Assembly: GCA_049999725.1 (NCBI GenBank)
Contig: JBNGIS010017782.1
Location: 53,733 to 117,732, forward strand
Reading direction: 5' to 3'
Origin: Haplomitrium mnioides
Lineage: Eukaryota; Marchantiophyta; Haplomitriopsida; Calobryales
DNA length: 64,000 bases
Positions 12,341 to 22,107 of the stretch are shown here, in pieces. Position 1 is the stretch's first letter. Each line of letters starts with the position of its first letter. Position numbers and translations under genes: made by a program. The notes below the pieces were generated by a model that worked only from the letters and a program-made list of their open reading frames with translations, made no database searches and had not been told where the DNA came from.

Positions 12341-12540
12341 AAAATCCTTGCAACGACATTGCGGAATAAAAAAAAGAATATGTGAGGTTGTTTTAGAGGA
12401 AAAGCATCAAAGAATGTCATTCCAAGATAATATGTTTTAGAGAAAATGGAGGAATTATAGTACGAGGGATGAAGAAAATCTGAAAATTTGCTAAGTGAAG
12501 AATTCGGGCTAAACGGATGGAATTGGGTGTTACCTTGCAA

Positions 12541-13366
12541 AATGAAGATGAAAAGAAGAACTTTGGAGATCCAAAGTTAGTCACTGAGGGGACGGTTTTG
12601 AATGTTTGAATTGGAGAAATATTGAAATCAGGTTGTTTGACCGTTGACAAGCCACAAAAATATGTCATTATGAGCCATTGTGAGAGAGAGTAGAAAAGTA
12701 ATCAAGAACAGCTTGAAGTTCATTTTTGTGCTTTGTCAAAGAAGTATGCCAAGGGGATGAAGAGGTACTTGTATTGCATTGCAAATCTTGGAGAAGAAGA
12801 ATGGTTGTATGAGTGATTTTTCTAAAGTTGACGAGGAAGTACAGATCATTGCCAAAATCAAAAGAGTTAAAGATTTTGAAATGGCAAAAGCAGAAGGAGT
12901 AAAAGGCATGCCCTCTTGGCCAAAAAACTTGTTTCATATTCTATGGATCTCTTATAATTTGAGGAAATGTTTGTAAAAGAGAGGATTATGGAAATGTTTC
13001 AGCAAGACATGGGATGTTGACATGTGTGATGTATTGTAGAAGTCTGAAATTGTTCAGATTGATGTGCAAATGGAGGAGATTGTTTTGTTGATCAGAGGAA
13101 CAAAGTTGGTAGTAACAAAGAAAATAGTGTAAGAGATTTATGGATTGCTCATTGAACATTTCTCTAAGAAGATTTTGGCAAGAGAAGAGTATTTAAGTCG
13201 TTTCATTGTCAATCCAACTATAACTAATGATGGCTACAAGATTCAAGAGACTAAGGATGTATTGGTGTCAGAGTTTGTACAATTGTTTGCGGATGTTTTA
13301 TTTTAGTTGAAGTTTAGATACATCACACGAGCAAATTTAGTTTTGATATTGAATGTGTGGAAGGGC
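12541..13366 (+). pseudogene. Extra ORF downstream of integrase, part 1 (element X)
   Basis: Protein-like sequence continues after integrase. A first block (12541-12810) includes GDPKLVTEGTVLNV and YAKGMKRYLYCIANLGEEEW. After frame changes, a block from about 13022 reads EIVQIDVQMEEIVLLI, IYGLLIEHFSKKILAREEYL and DVLVSEFVQLFADVLF, up to NVWKG at 13366. It is predicted to be mostly helical. Stops at 13039, 13129 and 13303 sit where Gln or Trp codons are expected. I do not recognise a named family. Some plant Tat-lineage Gypsy elements carry an additional ORF in this position, which is the nearest known parallel. The other half lies at 39684-41281. Confidence 0.6.
13362..13366. repeat. Target-site duplication AGGGC, left copy (element A)
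   Basis: AGGGC lies immediately before the TGTGAGAGC terminus of A's 5' LTR. The identical five bases lie at 39679-39683, directly after the CTACGACA end of the 3' LTR. A 5-bp duplication is standard for Ty3/Gypsy integration. Confidence 0.95.
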
Positions 13367-14614
13367 TGTGAGAGCATAGTTCCTAACAAAAGGTCAAAAA
13401 TGACTTGAAGGACTTCTCTTCTGGGCGGTGGAGTGAAAAGGAAATGGTAAAAGCTTCAAGTTTTGGACTAATAAGTGTAAATTTGTAAAATGTAAGCATC
13501 AGAGGACATTTTGGGATGAAGTAGGCAAAAGGGAGAAGGCTGTTCTACAAGGAAGTTGATGCCTTTTTCAGTGTAGGAAAAAAAAATTTGGTATTGTAAA
13601 ACTAATCTAATAGTTTAGGGCCAGCCAACCCCTATCTACCTATCTATTTCTATGTGCATTGATGGATAGCCTACCTAGGAGCCAAGTGAAGTGTGTTGAA
13701 GGAAGGAAGCCAGTGCCCTGAACTAGGTCTATCCAGGGGTAGGAAGAGTTAAGTAGTGGCCTTACACCCCTGTGGGGCTGCCTCTCGAAAGGAAGTTAGT
13801 GTGAATCGTTGATATAATGCTTCTGAGTTATGACAGAAGACTTATGCGATAATTGGAGGTGACAGGAGAAGGCCACCTATTACAAAGCATTCGAGGGAGC
13901 AACGAGTGTTTGGATCAAGGTGGTAATCCAAAGATGAGGAAGAGATTTGTGGAATCGATCAGCTGTGAGGAAGGGGATTAATCAAATTCGAAGGATGATC
14001 GGTTGATGTGCAAAGGAGGGGGCGATTTGTGAAGAAACGATGATCCGATATGGAATGGGAACTTTACGAATGAAAGGTAGGATTGATCAGTGTTGAAGGC
14101 TTTGGAAAGAATCGAATGTTGTAAAATTTAAGGAATAAATTTGCGAAGCGAATTCTTGAGAAGGAATGTTCAATCAATTATTTAAGAGGAATGGTCCTAT
14201 GGCACGGAGTTTTCTGATGATGAACAAAGGTGCTTGGGGAAATTGATCTCTAGTGAATTGAGGTGATGCTACGGATAGATCTACGTAAGTGCTTGGTGCG
14301 GAAATGCTCCTACAAAAGTGATTAGTTGCAAAAGGAGGAATTCGATTGCGAAAGAATTGAAATGGAGAAGAGCTTTACAGATTGAAGTGAAGAATGGTCG
14401 TGCGCGAGAGCCCGATGTGGAAAATGTTGTGAAGAGGAAATCAATTGATCGGAATCTATCGAATCAGCGAGGAAGTGATCGGCAACAAAATTCTGTTGTG
14501 CAAATTGTTTGAAACAGAAGGAATTAAAAATTTCAAAGGAATGAGAATGATTTGGAAGCGAGCGGAAGGAGGGTCTAAGAAGAGTCTGTGGTCCGAAGAA
14601 GGCGTCGGAAACTC

Positions 14615-14790
14615 GCCTTCCTAAGTAGGGAACCCTGGTTAAGGGGGTTCCGTTCTGTTTTCTGTGGTGGGATACCCCGATTAAAGGGGTTTCCGTTGAG
14701 TGTCCGTGTGTGGATCCGAAGTGAAGTCCCTAGGTAAATTGGTTCCGATTGGGGTTCCGAAATTGGGAGCCCTGGTTAGGAACCTTGTGC
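14615..14790 (+). repeat. Minisatellite block inside LTR-A
   Basis: About four imperfect units built on GTGGGRACCC...GGTTAAGGGGGTTCCG. The same block is seen in A2 (about 25335-25535), A3 (about 37995-38195) and A4 (about 46495-46670, with extra copies at 47635-47710). A related two-unit version occurs in LTR-B (17718-17810 and 29828-29905). Confidence 0.7.
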
Positions 14791-15064
14791 TTCGAGGAGT
14801 TCGACGAAAGGATGATTGGCGAAATAGGAATGAAGCGAAACATTGATATATGAAATGGCAACCTATCGGTGTTCTGCGCGATAAGGATTGTTGCGAAAAA
14901 GGCGAGCGAAGAGAGAAGTTTGAATGGCTAATCAGTGATTTGTTGTGGTTTTGATGTGGAAGTCGAATTGAAAGTTCAAAAGGACGAAACGATTACTTGG
15001 AGGAATTCGAGAAGTTTGAAATGAAAGGGAGAGGAAACGAAAAAGTTAGTGAAAGTTCGAAAGT

Positions 15065-15170
15065 ATAAGAACAATTGTTAGTAATTCGTTCTTATTGCGA
15101 GCAAAGTCTGTGTAAATTAATGGAAGCGTGTTATTTAGCTTAAGAACAACCTGTGAGTTGTTAGTTCTTA
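15065..15170 (+). repeat. Paired inverted repeats in LTR-A
   Basis: ATAAGAAC at 15065-15072 pairs with GTTCTTAT at 15088-15095. A second hairpin, TAAGAAC at 15141-15147 with GTTCTTA at 15164-15170, follows 46 bases on. Equivalent paired arms are visible in the other LTR-A copies (for example 25796-25900 and 57120-57235), partly eroded. Function unknown; possible protein-binding or RNA-folding element. Confidence 0.6.
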
Positions 15171-16215
15171 TTGAAAATTTAGTGTGAAAAAGTTAGCGTG
15201 TAGAGAAGTAAGTTAGTTGATTTGGAACTAGGATGACTGTTATTGTCAGTTGAGTAGGACACGGGGTACAAGCTTGTTGGCGAGTTCTTGTTCTACTGGT
15301 TGTCTCATTGTACAGGTGTGCTTCAAGTAAAGATTATGAGATTCTTGTGTGTGAGGTCCCTTGCTCATGTTGTTGATTGCTGATTCATGAGGGGCAGTTT
15401 GATGAGGGAATAAGGATTTGGAGTTAGATTTGGTTGGTGGATGTTTTGCAGGTTTGCAGTTGAAGAAGTCAATCAGATTACATTAGAGAAGTGCATGTCA
15501 GAGGGTACCTAAGTGTGTTCTCCTGGTGGGTCTGGGTTCAGAGTTCCATATTGTGATTTGTGGGAGGTTCAGTGGCAAATCAATTATGCTTTAAGTTTTT
15601 TTCTGTTCTATATTTGTTAAATTCTTAAGGTGAGAACCTTATCTGATTCTCCAGTTAGTGGATACTAGTTGGTGGGTTGCACTAGAGCAAGGAGTGCTAA
15701 GATTTGTGTGTGCCTAGGGAATAGATGGGCATTTCACAAGAAAACAGAGTAGTGGGTGGTTGGAGGAACAGCAAGTGGATGTGAGATCATGAGGGTCATT
15801 CCATAATTGATTTCTCAACATCAAGCTCTTAGATATATTGGGTTGGAGTGGCTTGAGTATCTAGTTTGAGGGAAGTGAGGTGTTGTAATGAAGGTAGGCA
15901 TATGAGTGTTGGTTTGAGAGTTTCAAGCAAGTTGGGTAACTGGTTGCTTGTGAATTTCTCTAATTCAGCTCAAGTTTAAAATCAGCCTGTACAGCAACTT
16001 TTCTTATCCTAGAAGTATCAATTATATAGTTTGAGTAATTCTTGGCTTTTGTTCTATTATATTGAGTAGTAGAAGTGGTTTATGTGTTTGGTTTTGTGGA
16101 GAAAGGTTGTCAGTTCTAGAGTAGAAAGAGATCTATCTCTGAATTGATAGAGTGCAATTTCACAACTCTTTAAAGAATCTGGAAAGTTGGTAAAAGTGAA
16201 TTAAGAGCGGATTTC

Positions 16216-16222
16216 TATATAG
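16216..16222 (+). promoter_or_regulatory. Candidate TATA box of LTR-A
   Basis: TATATAG sits in the segment ATTTCTATATAGATCTTG, which is nearly identical in all five LTR-A copies (16216, 26970, 39606, 45074-45080 minus, 58298), although surrounding LTR sequence has diverged. It lies only about 72 bases from the LTR end. If used, almost the whole LTR would be U3. Promoter function is inference. Confidence 0.5.
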
Positions 16223-16302
16223 ATCTTGCATGGTTTGAACTCTCGGTTGTTTTTTTCACAGATGGAGTGCCACTGTTGTGCTACAACATGTGTACAATTT
16301 CT

Positions 16303-16320
16303 TGGGGCCGTTGTTGGGGA
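16303..16320 (+). other. Primer-binding site of element A (tRNA-Asp type, degenerate)
   Basis: TGGGGCCGTTGTTGGGGA begins 14 bases after the 5' LTR. It matches the complement of the plant tRNA-Asp 3' end (TGGCGCCGTTGCCGGGGA) at 15 of 18 positions. tRNA-Asp primers are typical of several plant Gypsy lineages, including Athila-like elements. The assignment relies on remembered tRNA sequence. Confidence 0.7.
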
Positions 16321-16471
16321 TCTAGTTTCTAGTATTTGCTCTTAGAAGTGGGTATAGTATCATCAGTAATGTTGGGAACCTGTTTTACTTGCCACTATTA
16401 AATTCTATTCTAAACATTCTGTTGTGTTTTGTATTTTTCTATTCTGTGGGGTAGAAATATAAAAAAAGAAG

Positions 16472-17043
16472 ATGTGCATGCGTGAAATCTCAGAAGAGGA
16501 TAAAGAGAGATAGAGAAAAGAGAGAGAAGAAAGATTGGAGAGACGGGACGAGTCTAAATTGAAGTCTAAAGAAGTAAAAGTTGCGGGTAGCAGAAAGGAA
16601 CCTATAGAGAGGGAAGCTCAACCTTTTGGGCCTCAATTGCCATTAGCTTAGTTTCAGTGGATAGATATTACTACTCCTAGAGGAATTATTGGGTTAACAT
16701 CATTCCCAAAGTTAAATCTACTTTCTTCTACTTCTACTTCTTCTTCTTCTAGGAATTCAGCCATATGTGTTAGTATTAAAGGTAGTGGAGCTTCAAAACC
16801 TAGTGCCGTTTTGAGAACAACGGTAACACTTGTGACTCTGTTTCCTACGGTATCAGCTATGGCACAACAAGTTCCTGTAGGAGGTTATCGAACGAAGTTG
16901 AAATACCAGATCTTCAAAAGGAGATCCAAAGACCATGTGGGCACATGGGTGAAACGGTTTGAAGGCATTAGCAGGGCTAATTAAGAAGATTCAGATGCAG
17001 ATCGTCTAAGATTGGTGGATGCTCTGTTTTCAGGTAAGGCCAG
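16472..17043 (+). pseudogene. Gag N-terminal part, element A
   Basis: From ATG at 16472 a single frame runs to the B insertion at 17043 with only three stops (TAG near 16511 and 16648, TAA near 16981). It encodes a highly charged Glu/Arg/Lys segment (residues about 1-35), a Ser-rich stretch from a TTC/TTCT microsatellite (16726-16752), and from about residue 130 the start of the capsid region, GTWVKRFEGISRA ... LVDALFSGKA. The last part aligns with B's AWLDDLENTAAA...VLKGEAQ. Gag forms the virus-like particle shell. Roughly 120-130 capsid residues that B's gag has next are absent from both sides of the B insertion. Confidence 0.7.
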
Positions 17044-18139
17044 TGTCGGCTAGTGATTTGAAGCACTAAGGCAGACTTCAGTAAATTGGAAGCAATTCTG
17101 AACCAATGACCCTTAGCAAGTGTGAAGGTCTCTCAAGAACGACGGATTACTTTCAAACAGATAGTTAAGAGCAAGATGCATGCTTCCTAGGAGGGAAACA
17201 AGATCATGGTGGGAGGATGAGAAGAGGGAAGTGATTGCCAGCCAGAAGAGGGGTTCCATTTCAAAATCCGAAGTAGGCCAGTGGGAAGCTGTAGACCTCA
17301 AGAGGATGTAGGGATCGTGGTCGAGCAGGGGAGAAGGGAACGACCAAGCCAGGCGAAGCAATCCGAGAAGAAAGAACGAATCCACAAGCAAACATCCAAA
17401 GGTAATCAAGGGAGGCAGATCGCGGACATGTCCTACAGCGGCCACCAATCGGGAAGCAAGGATTAGGGAAGAAATGAGGAGGTAAGATTGTCACAAGGGT
17501 ATGCAAGGCCAGGGAAGAGGGACACCTCGATCCCGCAAGCAAGAGCGTGCCTGCAAGGGCTGATCGAACTCATTCTTCGGATCTGCGAAGCCAAACGGAA
17601 ATGTGGAGTTCCCTGAACAACCCGCGAGATCCCACGGAAACGTGGTGTCTCCGGAGTGATTCCCGGAATTCAACGGAAGACGTGGCAGGTCCAAGGAGTC
17701 CGAGGATCTGCGGGAAATCGCCTTCCTAAGTGGAGATCCTACTTAAGGTGGTTCCGATTTGTCTTACGACGTGAGAACCCCACTTAAAAGGGATCCGCAA
17801 AGAGTCCATCCGGGGAACTCTGAGGAAGCGCCGAAAGGGTGACATAGCTTGGGTTTGGTCAAAGGAAGACGGAAGTTGCCGGAAGGGTGATTCATCAATG
17901 TTCCGACCAAGGAAGAACCAAAGAAGCCGAAAGGGTAACTTAGTGGGGATTCAACAGGAGGAAAAGCAGAGGGAGCGGCAAAAGGGCGACATAGTGCCGA
18001 TCCGGTTGGGGAAGAAAGGGATACACAAAAAAGGCGTCGTATCGAAGAACCGGCTGGACGAAATGGCGACATCGGCACAAGTTCTTATTTGGTGAGCACA
18101 GGAAGTCTGCTAGTCAACTTACGAAGAAAGGCAGCCGAC

Positions 18140-18440
18140 GGTCTGCCTACCCCTTTGCGGGGCGGCGCCTTTCAGATGACGTGGCGCTTTGAGAAGCGAG
18201 GAGAGGATTCCAATGGTCAACTGGGGAAAGGAGTCAGCTGACAATCGGCCTACCCCTTTGCAGGGCAGCGTCGGACGGCGCCTTGTGGATGACACGGCGA
18301 CTCAGAGAACCTGTGGCAAGTCAGAGGACTCGTAGCAACAAGGGAAAGCTCATCAAACCTTGGGCCGCGAGCAAGTCAACTTCGGAAGGGAAAGTCAAAG
18401 CGACGGTCAGCCTACCCCTTTGCAGGGTGGCGTCGGACGG
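18140..18440 (+). repeat. Triplicated GC-hairpin unit in LTR-B
   Basis: CCTACCCCTTTGCRGGGYGG recurs three times at roughly 100-160 base spacing, each with flanking GCAGCCGACGGTC/AGTCAGC-like and GTCGGACGGCG-like text. CCCC...GGGG can form a short hairpin. The same three copies are in B2 (about 30253, 30357, 30518). Confidence 0.7.
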
Positions 18441-18490
18441 CGGTGCAGTGGATGATGTGACACGCGGAGGATAACTGGGAATCTACAAGA

Positions 18491-18550
18491 GAATCTCTAG
18501 AGATTCCATGGACTAGGTTCCGCGGGGTGCTTCGGAACTCTTTTCCGAAG
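18491..18550 (+). repeat. Perfect palindrome and hairpin in LTR B1
   Basis: GAATCTCTAGAGATTC (18491-18506) is a perfect 16-base palindrome. CTTCGGAA (18530-18537) pairs with TTCCGAAG (18543-18550) over a 5-base loop. In B2 (about 30595-30660) both are imperfect, so they are not strongly conserved. Confidence 0.6.
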
Positions 18551-19636
18551 AACTCTTCGGACCTGACTCCGCGGGAATCTGCGGAATCTCTATCCGCAAG
18601 ATTCCTCGGACGCCTTGTTGTTGTTGTACTTGTCGTTTCTTGACCAACTGACAAGACACGCGGTGCGCGCCTATTCTCCGTAGTAACGAGATTAACCACC
18701 ATCAGAGCCACACGTCGACACTCCCTTTTCCGAAGTTAACGGAATTACCGATTTTCAAACGAGGCATGCTGGAGGGACGTGAAATCATTTGGGGAGAGAG
18801 GGGGGTATACCTCGAAAAACACCGATTCAGAAATGGAGATGCTCGGGCAAGCGAGAGAGTTGCATATGCAATCAAAGAGCGCAAGAGTGACCTCGCAACA
18901 GAGAAGTGGCACATGGTAAAGCAGGAGTGGAAAATTCAGTGAAGGGATCACGTGAAGCGGGTGGACTAATTCCAATGGGCTAGGGGGATTCGGAGGTGGA
19001 CTGGAGGGGCGCCGTGAAATCGTAGAGTGAGGAGCTCTGGATGATCAGGCGATCCAAGTGAACTCGTCCTCTAAGGTGGACCAGAGCAGAGGTGAACCGA
19101 TACATGATTCTTGACGGGAGTTCGGCCTGCTGAGAACTAAAGAGAGACTACCGAGTGAGGAGCTTGGAGTCATCTTTGCATTTTCTGTGCAAGCGCATTA
19201 TCCCAAAGTGCTCAGAGTGCGCTCTGATGTCAATATTCAAGTGGAGTCAAGAGAGAGGGGGATGTGTTAGTGCCTGAGCACTGCGGAGTAAGACTTGTCA
19301 AGGCTCGAAGTGGAGTGGCTTATATTCAATTGGGGAGACTGTGGCTTTTCCAAGGGTGGAACTAAAATAAATCCTCTTCCTAGCATGAGGAAGTAAAGTC
19401 AAGACTTCTCGCGAGAGAAGTATCAAAACTATCTGGATAAAGGTACGTGAGTGGTGAGTGTTGGGCTGCAGGCTACAAGGCAGCGAAGGATTCAGAAGGG
19501 AAGTCAGTTGGTGGATCTGTCGAGAGGTCTTCAAGGACTCCGTTCTTATTCACATTACATAGTGTAAACAGTTTGTATAGCGAAGTATAGAAGATTATCA
19601 TTTTGTGTTTAATTTCAAAGCAGCAAAGTAGTATCA

Positions 19637-19645
19637 TATATATTA
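19637..19645 (+). promoter_or_regulatory. Candidate TATA box of LTR-B
   Basis: ATATATATT lies about 215 bases before the LTR end, a plausible spacing for a U3/R promoter. It is conserved in B2 near 31750. Function is inferred from position only. Confidence 0.4.
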
Positions 19646-19858
19646 AAACAGTAGCAAACCTTGATACAGCTCGGAAAGGGAATCCATTCCCTATGATAGC
19701 TAAATGAAAGGGGAAAATGCTTTCGGTGTATAATCCTTTGGTGGAACTTTGTAATTCATCAATCTTAGGATAGTTGAGATCTGTTGTACTCGATCTGTGA
19801 CAACTCCAAAAAGGGGAGTTCAGACTTCTGTAATTGTTCCTGGGTACAGGATACAACA

Positions 19859-20386
19859 CCGTTTTGCCCCAATTACACATAAGGTGGCAGGACCTCGAGT
19901 TTTGGGTCCTTGGAATACACGAACAGAATTACACGAGGAAGATTGAGTGTAGAGAATGCTGGCCTAAGTGGTGAATGAATGAGTTGAGTGAAGTTTGAAC
20001 ATAGTAAGTGGTGAATCAAAGGCTAGTAAGGAAAGTGGGAATCCTTAAAGCCTCAAAGCGATAACTGGTAAAGGGCCATCTCAAAAAAGAACCTGAATGC
20101 CTGCAAGTTTTCATCCCCTGCGTCCAAAGAGGCGACTGTGAAGGTTAAGGCCGAAAACAGAGGAGTGACATTAATTTTGGTGCCAGAAGGAGGGCGAAAG
20201 GTTTGAAAGCCTAAGGTTGAAGGCCAAAGGTTTAGAGAAACCTGAGACCAACCCAAACCAGCGATAATGCTTGGTGCACTTGAGACTCAATTCAGCTTGT
20301 AGGGAAGCCACTCGTGAGAAACAGAGCAAGTGGGAGGTTGAGCCTGTTAAGGAAGAGTAGCGGAAAGAAGAGGCGTCTGGGTAGAC
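19859..20386 (+). other. Leader of element B (LTR to gag)
   Basis: About 530 bases without a convincing coding frame. A TGGCAGGACC segment at 19885 lies where a primer-binding site might be, but I cannot match it to a tRNA 3' end. The LTR end itself may extend some bases beyond 19858. Confidence 0.45.
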
Positions 20387-21226
20387 GTGGCAGTGGCCAA
20401 TGGAGGGATGGCCAATCCTGTACCACCTTCTGGACTTCGGGGACAATTCAAATACAAGTCTTTCAAGGGACGCCCGAAGGATGACCCGGATGCATGGTTG
20501 GATGACTTAGAAAATACTGCAGCAGCCAATGGGGAAGCCCATGTGAAAATTGGAATCCTCTCAGCAGTGCTGAAGGGAGAGGCCCAGCTCTAGTGCAAAG
20601 ATTTGCCCGACAATGTAAAGGGGGATTGGCATGCATTCAAAGCAGCCTTTATAGCAGAATTCCAGGGGATCGGAGAGGAGACGGAAGCACTGATCAAGAT
20701 GGGTCAGCTCAGAATGAAGAAGAAGGAGTCTGTGAGGAAGTTCCTCCAACGCTTTAAGAAGATGGCGAGGAAGCTCAATCCGCCAGCCACTGATGGGATG
20801 CTCACAGCATGGTTCTTGCCAGCGCTACCTAGAGGAATTGGAACTTGGGTACACCAGACGGATCCACGGACTCTGGAAGAAGCCGTCAATGCAGCATGAT
20901 CCCACGTCAAGGCTGCTATTACTAGTTCCCAGAGGAAGGCAAAGTCCAAGTATGAATCTGATGACTCTTCAGACACCTCAGACAGTGATAGGGAAACAGA
21001 TCAGAGTTCTGAGTCCTCTTCGGAAAACGAGAATGAGGATAGTAGTAGCAGCTCAAAGGAGGACAGAACATCTCGAAAGAAGAAAAAGAAGAAGGATCTG
21101 AAAAAGAAGAAGTAGACTAAGGAAAGTAGTCATTTCAAGAGCGCCAACAAAGTAAGATACAAAAAAGCTGAACCCGAACCTGAAGCAAGTAAGAAGCCAG
21201 GGGGAAGGATTGAATTGAGGAGCTAA
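20387..21226 (+). pseudogene. Gag capsid region, element B
   Basis: Frame starting MAVANGGMANPVPP. The capsid domain contains GQFKYKSFKGRPKDDPDAW, VLKGEAQL, W-x-AFKAAFIAEFQGIG, KKESVRKFLQRFKKMARKL and AWFLPALPRGIGTWV, the usual plant retrotransposon Gag pattern. It is followed by an acidic Ser/Asp/Glu stretch and a Lys-rich stretch (to about 21115). In-frame stops at 20591 (TAG, expected Trp), 20897 and 21114 interrupt it. A frameshift near 21210 leads into the zinc-knuckle frame. In a living element Gag would assemble the particle. Confidence 0.88.
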
Positions 21227-22107
21227 GCACCAAGCTGGAGGCGATGAACATACTTCTGGCAGGAATTAAGCCAGAGGGCAGACCCCTGCCAACCAGGAGA
21301 GTTGGAGTCTGGTGTGTCAGATGCAAGCAATATGGACATTCCCCCCAGGAATGTCTGAATAACACTAATGCTGTGCATTTTGTGAGGGAGGAAGCACTTG
21401 AGTACGTGAGAGAAGAGGTGGAGTATGTCATGGAGGAAGCCCGTGAGATGGTGTATCAAATCAGTGGGGGACCCAAGACAATGCTCAGCAGACCCGCAGG
21501 AGGGAATAGAGGGCCAGTGAATCCATGGAATGCCAATCGGACATCCCGAACAACAATCATGGTATGCTGGAATTGTGGACAGCCCGGCCACATCTCAACC
21601 AGTTGTTCGGAACCACGGAAGAGTGGTTATGGTCAACCACCTCCCCTGTGCTTCCAATGTAAGAAAGAGGGGCATGTGGCGATGAATTGTCCTAATAGAA
21701 GGCTTGACGCTCCTCTTGGGACAACCGCAAATCCTCCTCCCCCCACAACTGTCAATTTGATCTCATTGAAGATGGAGGAGGAAGCAGAATTGCCAAGATA
21801 GGAGACTCCTACTTCCAAAGATTGTTTCCGAGTAGTCACTAGAGTTGAGGCAAAGACAAAGAAAAAGAGCCAAAAAAAATCTGAGCAAAGAGCCACAAAA
21901 GGGGCGACTCAAACAACCTCATCGCGCAATGATTCAGATTATCAGAGGGATAATCCGAAATGGTTTTACCCGAAGCAACATGATGAGGTGAGGAGACAAT
22001 TGGAGGCTTTAGAAGCTCTGGAAGAAGAACAGACAGTAGAGAAAACTCTTAAAGAGGTCAGAAATCAGCAAGGAGAAATTCAGGAGGCATAGACGAAGGT
22101 TGCAATT
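21227..22107 (+). pseudogene. Gag nucleocapsid with three CCHC knuckles, element B
   Basis: Open from about 21214 to 21801, then the same frame continues through stops at 21799 and 22090 into protease. Three C-x2-C-x4-H-x4-C knuckles can be seen: CVRCKQYGHSPQEC (about 21315), CWNCGQPGHISTSC (about 21565) and CFQCKKEGHVAMNC (about 21655). All zinc ligands are intact. A Lys-rich and then a Glu-rich helical linker (VRRQLEALEALEEEQ, about 21990) follows. The knuckles bind RNA in packaging. An isolated view could suggest a host CCHC protein, but context makes it gag. Confidence 0.9.

Larger units (their letters stand above)
10926..13366 (+). mobile_element. Element X, left part (RNase H end, integrase, extra ORF part 1)
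   Basis: Plus-strand Ty3/Gypsy remnant. It begins abruptly inside RNase H at the junction with Y1, continues through integrase, and then into an extra coding region downstream of integrase. At 13366 it is interrupted by element A. It resumes at 39684, with one copy of the AGGGC duplication lying on each side of A. The 5' half of the element (LTR, gag, protease, RT) is missing. Confidence 0.85.
13367..16288 (+). repeat. 5' LTR of element A (LTR-A family, copy A1)
   Basis: 2922 bases, TG...CA termini. Aligns by eye along its length with A3 (36754-39678), less closely with solo LTRs A2 (24002-27041) and A4 (45009-48704, minus) and the truncated A5 (56955-58369). Inside are a GC hairpin ACCCCTGTGGGGCT near 13766, a block of about four 45-base repeats (14615-14790), two TAAGAAC/GTTCTTA inverted repeats (15065-15170) and a TATATAG near the 3' end. 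Short frames inside (for example 14318-14512) recur in A3 but look fortuitous. Confidence 0.93.
17044..19858 (+). repeat. 5' LTR of element B (B1)
   Basis: 2815 bases, collinear with B2 (29156-31973). Contains a two-unit version of the LTR-A minisatellite (17718-17810), three copies of a CCTACCCCTTTGCRGGG unit (about 18145, 18248, 18412) and a hairpin-rich block (18486-18610). A candidate TATA lies at 19637. The short open frames on both strands (17113-18975) have no domains and are treated as chance. Confidence 0.9.

Noticed and set aside
14318-14512. Small basic protein repeated in two LTRs (also 37674-37916)
   Set aside because: Recurs only because the LTRs are copies; no domain, and the frame is not kept in A2 or A4.
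17039-17043. GCCAG as target-site duplication of element B
   Set aside because: The five bases after the right LTR are CCTTT, so no duplication exists.
17113-18975. Open frames on both strands in the 5' LTR of B
   Set aside because: They lie entirely in LTR sequence, overlap each other, differ from the matching frames in B2 and show no domain.
19885-19894. TGGCAGGACC as B's primer-binding site
   Set aside because: Plausible position but I cannot match it to any plant tRNA 3' end from memory; left as a candidate only.
21244-21801. Host CCHC zinc-finger protein
   Set aside because: Three knuckles sit between a capsid-like domain and a retropepsin within LTRs: it is gag of element B.
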